This document shows positions 12,626 to 25,664 of a stretch of DNA of 64,000 nt, one piece after another; positions within the stretch are counted from its first letter, which is position 1, and every line of letters starts with the position of its first letter. A model generated the notes under the pieces. That model ran no database searches. It was not told the DNA's origin and saw nothing but the letters and a program-made list of their open reading frames with translations. This DNA is from Kappaphycus alvarezii (taxonomy: Eukaryota; Rhodophyta; Florideophyceae; Gigartinales; Solieriaceae). The stretch is taken from NCBI GenBank assembly GCA_002205965.3, contig NADL03000534.1, positions 186,001-250,000 of the forward strand, written 5' to 3'. A program made the translations under genes and the position numbers.

Positions 12626-13168
12626 CGGATGACTGACTCTTGTAGAGATCGAGGAGGAGCGAAGAGAGGGCCGTTGGTCGCAGAGACAGAGGGCTTAAAA
12701 GGTTCGAGAGGGCACGGAGAAAGGACTGGTTGTCGTGCTGTAGGTGGAAACAAGGATAATGAAACTGAGCTTATCTGGAGTGGCGACGCAGCTGCGTTAG
12801 CCTTTCATGTATTGCCGGTGAATGCTGCGCGGTGAAGCGTCAAACGTGATGTTTCCATGGAATCCCACGCGCGCAAAAGCCGTTCTTTGGTGCGCATCAC
12901 AGCTATGCATGTAGCAAGAAAGGTACCTTCCAAGATAGACACTTTCCCTACAGGGCCTTTCAGACTGTAGGTTGCCACGACTTTGGATCAATATGCATTG
13001 CTGGAACAGATGCACGATTAACAGCACTCTTGATAAAACATTGTTTTAAGGCATGTAATTTTAGCGCCTTTTCATGTATGCCCCCTGAACTCCACTCGCT
13101 GCAAGTGCTTTTTAACCCTACCCTAAAATCAATCAGGGGATGCCTACCCAAATTTTCGCATGTATGCA

Positions 13169-13320
13169 AAGCACTGTACAGTGCAGCACTGTACCGTACA
13201 GTAAATGTACCGTACGTACTGTACAGTACTGTCCACTATTGCGGCTCAATTGCTGCACAGCACAGTACTGTACAGGACGTACAGTATAGTACTTTAATAC
13301 AGTACAGTACAGTACAGCGC
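13169..13320. repeat. GTAC-rich inverted-repeat cluster
   Basis: Same word set as 8.2-8.4 kb: GTACTGTACAGTAC-type palindromes on both sides of a short unique spacer (about 13234-13260). The two sides can pair. Open frames here on both strands are by-products of the repeat. Confidence 0.75.
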
Positions 13321-13596
13321 TGCACAATACGAGTTCATTATTACTCTTTAAGTCTAGACAAAAAGATAACTAACAAAAATTCAAAAATTAGCCGGAATAA
13401 ATGTTGGGCGAGGCGTATCTTGAAGTAAGTGTCCAAATATAATTCCTTATGATCATATTTGTCGAGAACACAGACAAAAACCCCTCAAAATTATCCACCC
13501 ACCTGTTCAGTCCATAACAAACCCAACATAAGTCCAACTAATGCGCGCTCTTTATTCATAATTCATGAAACTTAACGTTATTATTTCTCATCTAGG

Positions 13597-13752
13597 TCAA
13601 GCCTTGGTCCATATAAAAATGAGGAGATTAATATTGCCAATTTATCTTCATAGGAATCACCTTTGACCAAAGATATAACCATATCAAACTTCATTCCATT
13701 CATCTCTTATTCTTTATCCACAGATACTAAGTACCGCTTCCGTATTTCCTAA
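13597..13752 (+). mobile_element. Scrap of LTR-retroelement integrase C-terminus
   Basis: One frame reads SSLGPYKNEEINIANLSS, a TAG, then ESPLTKDITISNFIPF and on to a TAA. The GPY start followed by a NIANLSS core is the pattern of the GPY/F module at the C-terminal end of gypsy integrases. The block shares the NIANLSS core with 2642-2746. The internal stop shows it is dead. No LTR or catalytic core was found next to it. Confidence 0.35.
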
Positions 13753-16323
13753 TCTCCGAACTTCCAAGGTCTTACTAACCCTTATCTTCTGATTACACAA
13801 AAAATGATTTTTGCCCCAAAATGAGTTCCATTTAAACATGTAAACCCATTATTATCGTCAAGATGCCATCTCTACATAAATATCGGTATTTTATATGGCC
13901 TCAACTGCTTGTTGATTAACTGATATTGAGTGAGGGTCAAACGTTGGTGACATATTTGGAAGTCTGAAAAGATGAAAGGTTTGATCAATGAGGTTTCTGT
14001 GGGTTAGTTAAGTCCTGATGGATGAAATTGTGGTTATTTTTTTCAAATAGAGGTCTGTTTCCCATTGTATTCAAATCATTAGTCGAAAATTTTTGTATGT
14101 TTATATTACACTCCTGATTTTCCGTCAGTCTTGAAAAAAAAAGATGATCAAGAGGGTTATGACATTGAAATTATTTTCAAAAAGGGAGGGAAAAAGATGT
14201 AAAAAGACAGATAGAAAATAGAGGTGTAAAATTAACTCGATTTCACGAGGGAGAATAATTTAGGGTGCGTTAGAAAGGAACGCACCCGGACCCATTATGT
14301 ATCTATAAGTGAACATGAGATCTTCTTTCACTTCTGTAAGCAGAAAAATCATGAGTCTATTTCTTATCAAGAAAATGCTTGCAGAGCCACCCAAAATATT
14401 AAAATATTTCATATTTATGTTTACATTTCGAAATCGGTTATATCAGTGGATTAATACATTTTCATATGTATTATCTTGATTATCTGGGGCAATAGCCTCT
14501 ACTAGGAATACATTTTGGCTATTTTGACAACGAAATATTATAAAACATTTAACAGTAAACTATGTAACCGTATTAAATTAATTTCGTTTTTTGATTCGAA
14601 AATTTGGCTGATTTGCTCCAAGTATAGAGAAGGTTTCGAGTATTAATAAATTACAGTCAAAAAAGTGTACAGGATCCTTAAAACTATTGACAGAACATTT
14701 TTATCATCTAAAATGTAGCTAGTAGCCGAGTCAACAACAAGGCGATGTTAGAGGTGCACATGAATCCTTCGTTTCATTTGAAAGCTGCTGCTGTATTCCG
14801 CTTTTATTCAGGGGCCGATTCCTAAAATTTGGATGGATCTTCACATATCTACAGAGAAAACCACTGCCTACTGCCATTCTTTTTATCTTTCTTCTAGCAA
14901 AACGCACTCCGCTTATTATCAATCACTCGTTACAGAAAATTTGAGATTAAGTATACATTCGTACTTGTAGAGCCCGCATTAACCCAAATGAGATATGGTG
15001 CGCCCTTGCAACAAAATACAGAAGAAGCCCACAAACAAACAAGCGTTACAGAAACTTCAAAATTACTAATTAATGACAGAAAATTGAGAGAATAGAACCA
15101 GAAAAAGCGATCAATAACCCGCGAAACGATTTACTGAATTTCTTCGTCTCTACAGAACCACAGATATCCACTTAAACCAACGGGCATGGCAGCTATAATG
15201 TTGGTGTTGGGGATGATTTAAAGTCGTTCGGGGCCAATGGGACGTACAGGAGGTATATCCCCAGTTTCACACTCTACAACATCGTTTGAAATGTGTTAAG
15301 ATACGCTGAGACATCCTCGTCAATTCGGCGAACGCCAGTTCATTCTTCAAGTATAATTCTGTCCTTTACGCCTGACCGAGGATGAACTCCAACTTGGGGA
15401 TTTTGTGTTCCGCACTGGTTCAATATCTTTAATAAAAAGTGGGAAAACCAAATAATCAATGCAAATGGTCGACCTCGATCCAAAAGGACTTTTCCCTTTT
15501 TTATCGGCGAGCAGCATGTTACTCCTTTCCTATAAATGGTGCTTATTTCTCTTGAAAATTATCACTAGATCATTTGAATTTGCCTAGGGTCACTCTTAAG
15601 GCTCAGCCAGGAGACTTTGCAGTCCCTCGTAATCAATCCCAGCCACTATAATGGAAGGTTACTGTTATGAATGACCGCAGTTCATTTTAAAATACTCTAA
15701 TACATAAAGAAACACAAAAATCAAGTAAGCAGCAATACATTCCTTCCAGAACCGACCTGCAAGTACACCTAATAAGAACCTAACCATCCCTACAACTACC
15801 ATTTACCCTGTGGATCCACTGCACTTACCATGAACCTCTCTTGTTCTGGCATCACTACAGCCACTATGTCCCTCTTCATTACAGTCTGAGACATTTCGCG
15901 GGAATCTTACCAAGCGTTGCATTGCCAACTTGAGATTTGAGGAAAAATACAAGGTGCTTGTCTAGTTTCATCTCATACGGATCCAGGTAATACGGTTAAA
16001 ATGAGTTCCACCCCTTCTTCTCCTTATCAATACCGTAACCTCCAACTGATAGCGTTCAATCTGGAACTTTTTCTCCCACAAAAGAGCCTTGAACCTTCCT
16101 CCCTAGCCATCAGGCAGATATTTCTATTATTTTCATGATAATTTTCCAATATTCCATCATAAGAACGACCCCACCATTTAGCATAGGAATATATCTCGCA
16201 GCTAACCTGGACCCCTTTCCAAAAATAAGCTAGAATGGATAAATTACTTCTATATCGTTCCGAGCGTGATGTAAATTCATAACTACCTCAATCACTTCGC
16301 CCTAATCACTACTATTATTCCCA
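13753..16323. other. AT-rich stretch, no gene recognised
   Basis: Short open frames only. One plus-strand frame near 15.38-15.45 kb contains LTEDELQLGDFVFRTGS, reminiscent of the LxxGDxV segment that precedes the C-terminal module of retroelement integrases, but it is isolated and short. Confidence 0.4.
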
Positions 16324-16665
16324 TCAATCTTCACGATTTATCTCTACATTGTCACCAATATGTGCTTTGCGCGACTGTTCGCTTGTGGCAAGTAATAAAT
16401 GACTGGATTTCATAAGGAAATTGCTCCCCTCGATAATTTGAAACAAACAGCGGCTAAAACACTGGTTCATCCTCCGAGACAACAAATATCGGAATCTAAG
16501 CATATCCGGTATATCCTTCCCGACAAAAAAGACTGCTTGCTCACAGCTTTCATTCCTTTTTGCCATTATTGAGGGAAACTCACTCATGGGTTCCACTGCG
16601 ATCAATAAGAACCTTTTTCCTTTTTCGTATTTCTCAAAGTAATGGGAATTAAATATAATGCGTTT
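16324..16665 (-). mobile_element. Retroelement integrase core fragment
   Basis: The minus frame is open for about 113 codons in an AT-rich region, without a start codon at its left limit. It contains EKGKRFLLIAVEPMSEFP, which matches the beta-strand of the integrase RNase-H fold (GxxYILVAVDxxSxxP), and further on IIEGSNFLMKSSH, which matches the helix and strand before the QxNGxxER block. The conserved first Asp of the strand is Glu here, and the QxNGxxER residues are replaced by SEQSRKAH, so the enzyme would be inactive. Assignment to Ty3/gypsy-type integrase is from family knowledge; the flanks add nothing. Confidence 0.45.
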
Positions 16666-19600
16666 CTAATAAACCAGTGGCTGTCTTTCTGAATTGCGTG
16701 ACGTATTGATTCAACGGAAGGGCCTTCCGGAACTCATCACGGCAGTATGCACTTCACAGACCAACCTCGATAAGAACCAGCGCTCCTTCGCCAATTTTTT
16801 TCGCCGCGACTTATGCCGCTTCTAGAATCTTTTTCCTTGCTTCTATGAGAGGCAAATATGGAAGCCGTTCTTTCAAACTCCGAAAAGAATAGAATCCGAA
16901 ACGTAAAAATCCTATACTTGACAGAGGTACTTTTTGCTCGGGAGTGAACGGTCCCGAATATCAAAAATTCTAACAGTTGTCAAAACTTCCTTGAACGTAC
17001 CTCATTGCTCAGAAACACCGATATTATCGATTAAATTCCCATTAAGGAGGCATTTTCCACTTCATCCTTTTGCTCTACAACTCCCTGTTACAAATTCTTT
17101 AGGAACTCCGATTTCGACCAGTAATCCGCAGAAGTGTTATGGGTCTCGGCCAGATGGAGCACCTCGATCTATGCCATCACTTTTAGCCCTATTTAAAGCC
17201 AAAAATTCACATTATTTTTTGAACAAGTTGTGGGCATGATTGATTTCAGAGAAAAATACAAACGGGGAGCAGTGTAGATACAGCCTGAAAATTTTTGAGC
17301 GCAGAAAATAACCGCCGAAGCCTCTCACTTGAACGTATTGTAGCTTATTTACCTCCTTAGAAACTTACTGCTTGCAAATTGAGTCGCGTTATTTCTGCCA
17401 TCCTCATACTTCTGAACCAACACCGCCGCGAATGCAGCCTCTGACACATATGTATCCATAGCTTGTTCAGATCTGGCGATTGCAACACGAAAAGCGTGGT
17501 CATAGCTCTTTTCGCTTACTCAGACCTTCCTCTGACTCCAAAATAAACCCAAAACGTACCACTGAGGTTATTTTATAAGTGAAGAGAGTCTGCGATTTGC
17601 GCTTACCCAAAAAATCTCTTGTAAAATGATTCAATCCTTATATAAAATCTAGTCATTCTTTAATGTTCGTCTGGACGCTTCCGAAATCTCATTGGTATTA
17701 CTTGAATCCATTTGCACCTTTTTCTGACAGAGTAAATATCATAAGCTCGCCTCCTCAGGTGTAACAAACGTTTCTTTCTTCGTTTTGAACTACAAATTAG
17801 CCCCAGACGACCATTTGACGACTACTTTCAATACTGGTAAATATCTTCTTACATCTTCGATCCGAAAACGATTTGTTCTATGTACGGCGTAACAAGACGA
17901 AGACATCCAATTCGAATTTCCTCCATCCTATTAAAAAATCTTTCCATCGCCTGGAAACAGAAATGACAGTACCTAAACCGGAATTTATTCATTTCTGTAC
18001 GAAATCATAACAGTAGATGTTCCGATAACCTGTAAACAAATTTAGAGTTGTGCAAACTAGATATGTATCACTTGTTAATTTATATTTTTGGGATATGCCC
18101 CTTTAAGATTATCATCCTCTCATTAAAAGGGCGAAAAGCCAGGTAAAAAAGGGAGTAGCCATATTTATTCGTCAAATCACCACCAAAAACCCTCGCAAAG
18201 ACTGAGAAGGGCGTCTGATCCCTCACTTTACTTCAAGCTAAGATCCTCTTGAGATGTTCCATTGTCCCTCAGCAATCAGACTCAAAATCTCACAAACGGG
18301 TGTTTTATCATCGGGCTCAAAGTTTCGGCCAAAGGGGACCTTCCCGGGGTAATGTCTTTGATAAACCAAGAAAAAACATTTCAACTCTTAAAATAATCTA
18401 CTTTATCCAACCTTGCACTTTCCCCAGCACCGATGGTCGCGCTTCAACAAAAAGCATTGTCCTATCCTCCTATATTCACATAAATCTTCAATTTCATCAA
18501 ATATTGTCTGAGCAGCAAATTTATATCCCTTTCCCCGCAAACAGGGCAACTTTAGCTCACTCCAACCTACGGGTCACCATACTCCTCTTCATTCTCTTTT
18601 CTGACGAAATTTATTTCATCATTTCCTTAATCCTCCCTTTCCGAATCAGCATTAGCCTATCCCGCATCCAAAATCATTATAATTTTATCATTATTACTTG
18701 AGTCCACTGTACTTTATGCCTCATTATCAGCGTTCAAGGAATTTTTGAATTCTCTCTTCTTATCTCCGATTTAATGAACATGCTTCCAACATGCAGAAGG
18801 AATGTCACGAAGATTCCCACCTACTAAAAAATGGTAAAAGTCACTGACAAACTCCTCAAGTCCAAATGAGCTCCTATAACCTCCACAGTTTACTCTCCGA
18901 TTCTAAAGCCAAAAGTAGAATTTGCCAAAAAGAGGAAAATGAGCACTTTCAAAGTATGAAATGGTACTGAAACAACCTCCAACTCAACCATTATGTAGCA
19001 CCATAGAAAACAGAAATAAGGGGTTTACTCGGATTCCCTCATATTGAGACTGATCTTGAACTCATGGTAAAGCCTGTGTGATATAATATTAGACAACTCA
19101 TACGTATCAAACAAGTTTTGGTATCAATCCGATGCGCTTGCACTTCTAACATCCGTAGTTTGATTCCTCTTAGCGTAACCATCATACTCTCCAGTACTAG
19201 CGGTTTCAGCGGGACTAAAATTGAACTCCATTAGATGTTCGAGATCAGTCTGCCCGGGACGTATGCTTTGAGATGAAAGTACATGCACATCCCCTACTTT
19301 GTCGGACCTGCTGTCCAACCGCTCATTGAATGCTGAGACCCGATCCCTTTTGTTCTTCATCAACTTTTTCGAAGCCTTATCCGCATGTTTCAGATCGACC
19401 CACAATGTATGTCGAAATGAAACTACAATGTATGCCTCTGTTAAATTCACCTCTATTTCATATCTGTGCAAATCCTTCTAAAACTTTCTTTTTAACGTTA
19501 TGTCCAGAAAAACCTTATTCTTCTTCGATGCAGAGCTATTCTTGGTAGAATTTGGCACCTGTTGCAGCAGTGAAATTCACGACAAGCAGAATGTCTTTAA

Positions 19601-21420
19601 AATTTTAGCACGAATTTGTTTACCTCTTCTGTAATGGGTCTCAGTCTTGTTCTCGACAAACTGCTACAACTGGAAACCCTGAAGCAGTTGCATTCGTACC
19701 GCAATCATTACTTGACTGCATCTAATTTCCCCATTTCAGTCCAACAATCATCCTCCTCGTTTCCATGCTTCCTCCACCAGCTAAAATTCATGGGCGCAAG
19801 CTTTTCTGCTCTATTTTCCAGCATAAGACCTCACCACGCCAAAAATTCCACTATATCGGAACGCGATATGTACCTTGTTACTCATTATCCTGGCGAAGGG
19901 AATTGGTCGGTCCTTCTGAAAAACTAGTCGTTACATTACCAGTCTTTCCATTTCCTCAAAAGCCTTTACTGCGCAAGCTGTGTGAAATAATCTGTGCCTA
20001 TGAAATAATCTTATCATCCTACGTTTTTCTCTCCACTAATCTCATTTCACGGCGTGAAACCTGGTATTGCGGGAAAATAAATCCCACCAGAGCCAAAGAT
20101 ACCCGACCATAGATGAAAATATTTCTTGAATCTTACTATTGCATCAGCATCTCTTTCATGTCTTTGCACGACGGAAAAGCACGTTGAATTACGATTGAAA
20201 GTAATTCTTCTCCAGCAACAGCAGCTTTCGTGACAAGGAGGATTTTGATCTCCATAGAATACCTGTGCCTCGGATGACTATATAATTTCCTGGAGAGACG
20301 CACCAAGATGAATTTCTTCTGTAACCATCAGCGAGAGTCCCTTTATCACGGTCTAGGGGAGATCTTCTTTCCGTTCATACTTCAAACTTAGTGTGTCACA
20401 CACCTGACATATTCCACGCGTTGTTGGCTTTACCTTACCACCCTCCTGACCTTATGATAAAACTAAACTATCCTATATCCCTTGTGGAACTGGAGCAGTG
20501 CACCAGCATTCCTTCTCTGAGATCTATCTTCCCCGACAACGTTCTCGACGCAGAAGAAGAAATAATCGATATTGGACAAACTAGACCCATCCAATAAAGG
20601 GGCAAACCTTCTCTCATCTTCTTGAACTTCTGCCAAAAAGTATCCTCAACAGATGTACCAATGAAAGCGGCTACCCCTGTCAGCCTTTCACCAACGCCCG
20701 ATTCCGAAAAGGTTGATGGATTGTCACACCACAACCCAGAACACCATCGGTTCATTTTATGCTCTTTTCTCCTCTTCTACAGCACATCGCACTTTGGTTA
20801 CAGTACTGTTCATCACATATTCTACCAAAAGTAGGCTCTTGTGCAAAAACGTACACGTGGAGACGTAATCGTTCGAAGAGAACGTCTCTCGCCATGTAAC
20901 CTTGCTCACAATAAATATCTGTCTTTCTCTAGTGTCCAAAGGAAAAGCATGTGTACTCATATGAGTACAAATGATTGTTCGAAAATACCTAGATTTTTTT
21001 AATTAAAATTACATTAATGTGCTGAATCCCTGAAATCTAACATCCCCTAACATTTAAAGAAGTAGTTTCATCCCCATTCACAACAACCGCATCGGCCTGA
21101 TGGGCCTCAAGTATCCAATGGAAAATAAATCTGAGTCCGACTCGCTGCTCCACTGAGGGCAAAAATTTCTTTCCTGAAGGTCAACATTTCTGCGACAGCT
21201 GCTACCTCAGTTTGCTTAGCGCGCCCACTTGAACATGAGCAGAGGTTAATTCACTGATCACTCATAAAGGGGAATAACGCCATGGTACGTAGCTAATTCC
21301 GCAAGTCGAACGACGCGAATCAGAAATGTAGGCGGCTATAGTCAAGGACTCAATTTTTTTATTTTTGCCCAGCCTACAAAGAATGTAAGCATAGACAAGT
21401 AAACATCACTATAGATTAGT
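16666..21420. other. AT-rich to mixed stretch, no gene recognised
   Basis: Unassigned frames include a minus-strand one at 19124-19471 (115 codons, charged) and plus-strand frames at 18249-18701 and at 20391-20834 (one in-frame stop). None has a motif I can name and they do not chain into a longer product. They may be chance frames or worn transposon sequence. Confidence 0.35.
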
Positions 21421-21426
21421 TAAGCA

Positions 21427-22900
21427 TCATCTAATTATGACAGAAGTGGACATCGCGTAAGTGGTTTTGAAAGCAGTTACGTCCTGTCTCTGAATGGCAT
21501 ATCCAAACCTCTTGTTCAGTTTCAGGCACTCAGAGCAGAGAAATTTGGACTTCTTGTCAGATTTGCAAATTTGCATCTGCTTTGAAACACCGCTTTCGTT
21601 GGGGCCCATTGGCTCCTTTGCGCCTTTTCACTGTGGGCACAAGTATTCCAGTACGCAGGCCAATGACGAAATAGAATGATCCGAACGTCAACATCAGATC
21701 TGCGGAGGCCAATGAATCAAATGAATTGTCAATGAGTTGCTCTGCAAGTTTTGCATAAAAATCTTTTGCGACATGCAATTTCTCGCACCATCAAACCCTT
21801 GTACAGAAGCCATGAAGCAACGATGCAAATTGCAAGCAAAGATGTATTAACCCTTAACGACCAATCATTGACTTCGAATTTCTTCTCCAATCCGAGATCA
21901 TCCTGTCTGCATCTGTTATGCCTGTTAATCTGGGAGCAAGTTTCATGTATTGTGCTGAAACCGCTGGGACTGTAATTTCATTTCCGCAAGCAACATTTCA
22001 TTGCCAGCAGATCTCAAGAGATCTTCTGATGGCTCTGAAGGAACTGTTGTACGAAGTACTGACAAAATATCTTCTGTCTCTATCCATCCACATAACGGCA
22101 TCATAGAAGGTGGCTTTCCGTCCTCGAACATAACATGAAGATATGATCCCAAATTTCCAGCTCTGACAAAAATGACATAGAAACTGCCTTGTTGCATTCT
22201 TGAGGACACCTGTAAACCTCAGTCCATATTCGAAAAGTGCATTTGCTGTAGTCACAGAAGCAAATGCAGAGTCTGCGCAAACAAATCGATTGGATGAAAC
22301 CAAGGCTCTGTAAGGCGAAAAGCAGTAGCAGTTCCATGAGGGAAATTAGACTTACAACGCCGATTACTGTTGTCAGATGCTGACAAAACAATCTAAATTC
22401 AATACAATTCCACTGACACCACAGCAAGTAGTCTTGATTTCACATCCGTTTTCAGGCTTACGGTATAGCGACATAGTGCGGGAGTCTTCTGACCCAGGTT
22501 CCGCCCATTCCGTACCAGCGCGACATGCTTTCATCCACGCAAATTCTCTCCGATGGCGACACACTTGACCTCCTATACTGTTTTATGGCTTCCACGAGTC
22601 CACTGACCAAAAACATCTTCTGTTAGTGCTTTACTTTCCGTGTAGCGGCTGAACGTAATACATGAGACCAGTGCTTCGAAACGGTTCCTCGAAATTATTT
22701 TTCCAAACATTGCCAGTGGAATGTATTTGGATGTAGACTGTGTATCCAAGGTGAACTTCTGCTTGTGAACTCGAATCTGCATAGCAATATGAGAATCCAA
22801 AAATCAGAATTTCACCAGCTGTTGCATGCATGTGCCCATCATTAGCGAGTTTCCGGTTTGTAATTTCGGAAATTTGGAAAGGTGTTCGAGGGAAACATGC
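21427..22900 (-). pseudogene. PiggyBac-like (DDE_Tnp_1_7) transposase, frame-broken
   Basis: Five minus-strand pieces in the right order make up most of a PiggyBac-type transposase. In order they are IPLAMFGKIISRNRFEAL (N-terminal domain, about 22.72 kb), YRKPENGCEI and SGIVLNL (start of the catalytic core, about 22.45 kb), VCADSAFASV and GLRFTGVLKNATRQF (second catalytic Asp, about 22.26 kb), WMDRDRRYFVST (third Asp region, about 22.08 kb), and KSDKKSKFLCSEC (C-terminal cysteine-rich finger, about 21.57 kb). Pieces lie in different frames, so at least four indels or small deletions separate them. Terminal inverted repeats and a TTAA target were not located. Related transposases are frequent in algae and oomycetes. 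The family is clear; activity is excluded in this copy unless the indels are sequence errors. Confidence 0.75.
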
Positions 22901-25600
22901 AAAGGAAAAAATCGTACGGGTATTCTAATACTCGAAATGACCTTGAATGTACGTGTCACCTGCTGGACCAATTACCTTCCATGGCTGATATGCTGTTGAT
23001 CCATTTAACGGTAATAATACCTCCTGATTGGTCCAAATTTTTCCATGCTCTTTTTTTCATATCCCTCCTACTCCGGCCATCCCATTGGCTTCTTCTCGAG
23101 ATTCTTCTTCTGAAGATTGGCGATTCATTGGATGATGCTGGGCTACCTTCGGATGCTTGTCTTGGCTGGATGTCGACAAGTTTCGAGCTGACACGCTTTT
23201 TCCAGTCCTAAATGAAGCAGTCTCCGGTGAACGTTGTCTAACATCATCCGGTACTTGTTTCAATGTCTATGCTGACCATAATTCCATTGACGCGCTTACT
23301 TTTCCAAAGGAAACTGAATAGTCGCCTAGACTAAGCCGCTGATGTAAAAAGGGTTGCTCGAGTGTTGACAAGGTTTCCGGGCTTTTGACGGGGGTCATTT
23401 AGATTTGTCATTTTTAGTTAATTTTTGCGATATTGACAAACTTGTGTGATCGGTTGAAGTTGAGGTGTAAACTCCGAAGTTTTGCACAGTTGACTACCTA
23501 AGGGTGCTACTAGATATACTGAAAGGCTAATGGTGCCATTCTGTAATTTTTTCATATAAAATTTTGCCGTTAGATCTATGGACTCATAGGGGTACAATTG
23601 TCCTCTGGACACTAAAAGTATTGCTCTTTACTGTAAGTGGTTTCCCTTCTGAGAACAGCATGGTTGCCAGCTCGACCTTTCACAGTCTGGCTCCATTCGA
23701 AATCATTGACTCAAAATTCTCAGGAGGACCTTAAACTTCCTGTTGTTGAGGATCTGTACGTAGCATGTTCAATCAATTTGAAACCGAATCCATTCTTCTC
23801 TTTTTGCATTGAAATTGATCAAATCCGAATTCGGCGGATCTGCTTTCCTCAAGCTGATGGGAGGAACCTTTCAGGATTTTAGCATTTCTGAGCAAAACCA
23901 ACATGATACTGCGTCTTTGGAATCATTAGTCACGTTTCGCCTTCAACTTGTCTATAATTCTCTGTAACGTAAACTACGCACAGTAAACGCTCTGCTAAAT
24001 CGATCCAATTTAACTTCCTCTCCCGTTAGGGAAAAGATTTCACAACCACCAATTGGTGTCTTCGCTGTGAAAGGATGTTGAATCAGGCCTTCAGACTTCC
24101 ACATACACAGGTCGTATTGTATTTCTATGCAAGGGAGACTCAATGAGTGTCGCGTAGTCCATTCGATGATGGTGATATCCTATTGGTACATAGCTTTATT
24201 CTAACGAACAACATTTGCTAATACCCATTACGGTCATAGGCATCAATGCAAATACGCGGTGTGCCACCGACTCCTGAACCTTAGCCACCGTGATAGCCCG
24301 GCTCGAAAAGCAGTAATATTTATCTACTGCAGTGTGATACAGTACAGTACTCTCGTATGTATTTCTATACTACTAACTTGAGTTCAAGGTTCCGCAACGT
24401 TACTGGAGGTTGGTAGCAGAATTAAAATGAATAAAGCTCAGCTGTAATTGAACTTTCTGAGAGTATTTAGTCATCGCAACTGATGCCAATACGATAGGTT
24501 GCGGGCGGCTTTCTTCGCTGCAGCAGTAGTAATATATTATGATCCATGAGCTGATTAGATCATAATTATCGCAAGTTAACGAGATTCAAGATACAGCAGT
24601 ACATGCCTTTATTGTGCCTTAAAACAATAATCATGCGCCATTCCATCAGTTCAACAAAAAGCTATTCAAAGAAATCGCGTAAGACCCTGTCTGAATTCTG
24701 AGCACGAAAATGCCCCCTTGCACACAGAAGAGAACGTCAGTCTTGAAATGAGAGGTGCCTTGTATGCATTTTGACTCTTCATTAAGTTTTAAATGTTATT
24801 CAAAATCTCCTCACGTGCTTCCATTCAAGAAAATGAGAGCTAGCAAAAGTTTATTCTCTCTCTTCCAATGTAATGAATGGCTAGTTAAGCTGTAATATAT
24901 GAATGAGCAAGACGCCTAGTTGGCAAATTGGGATCATGTGACGTAAGGGAATTGAACATTTTATCCCTTTGATTGCATGATTCAACTTTAACGCCATGCA
25001 TGGTACTATACTGTACAATGTATATTATTGAACTTCACCAGTCCATATTTTGCAAAATTGATGATAAAACGTAGTCGATGGGTCATGCAGTGATTCCTGC
25101 GATATATGGACTTAACTTTCCATAAATCAGAGCGCTCGCGAGGGGCATAAAACTTTAAAGTGAATGTCACCGGAACAACAATCCTGAGCAATATATACCT
25201 GTGAATTCGATGTACAGTACATAGTACTGTCAGGGTTCAGATGGTTGATCACCTCCTTGCAGTCATTCAGTTGTTACTGCACATAGTGCTGGGGTTCTCA
25301 TTCTGAATTCTTACCCCAAAATTCTCTTGTCTGTCCAATTCTGATAAGGTTATGAGTGCTGAAAGACGTTCGGCGGATTCACTTTTCGAACTCTTTACAG
25401 TAGACTTGGCTTTGGTAACCTCAAGAACGCTCCAGAAAAAATTGTAACAATTTCCTCCAGTCTCTCCTGGTCCTCATTCAGCTTGATGCCTAGCCCCAGT
25501 GGTTCGAGAATTAGTACTTCAAGAGCAGTACGTAAATCCATTTTATAAAAGTACTTTTGAAAGCCTTTTTAAGTCGGGCTTCGCTATTAAGGCATGCCTA
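22901..25600. other. Mixed sequence, no gene recognised
   Basis: The first 350 bases may hold the worn N-terminus of the adjacent transposase: a minus frame at 23057-23263 is acidic and Gln/Ser-rich, as such N-termini often are. Beyond that only short frames and isolated GTACAGTAC words (24.33-24.36, 25.00-25.02 and 25.21-25.23 kb) are seen. Confidence 0.35.
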
Positions 25601-25664
25601 CCGCCTCTCTAGACACTGTCATCCGTGCCGCTAAACAGTAAAGCATCCAAAGTTTTCCTCCATA
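25601..25664 (+). repeat. Short RT-family repeat, partner of 7.51-7.58 kb
   Basis: The order CCTCTCTAGACACTGTCATC, CGTGCCGCTAA, CAGTAAAGCATCCAAAGTTTTCC parallels 7512-7570 base by base with about one difference in five. The right half is the dispersed motif. No coding continuation is visible on either side. Confidence 0.5.

Noticed and set aside
12423-12840. Plus-strand frames over the zinc-finger gene
   Set aside because: They are antisense shadows with no motif.
13030-13428. 132-codon plus-strand frame
   Set aside because: Much of it is translated GTAC repeat, and there is no recognisable domain.
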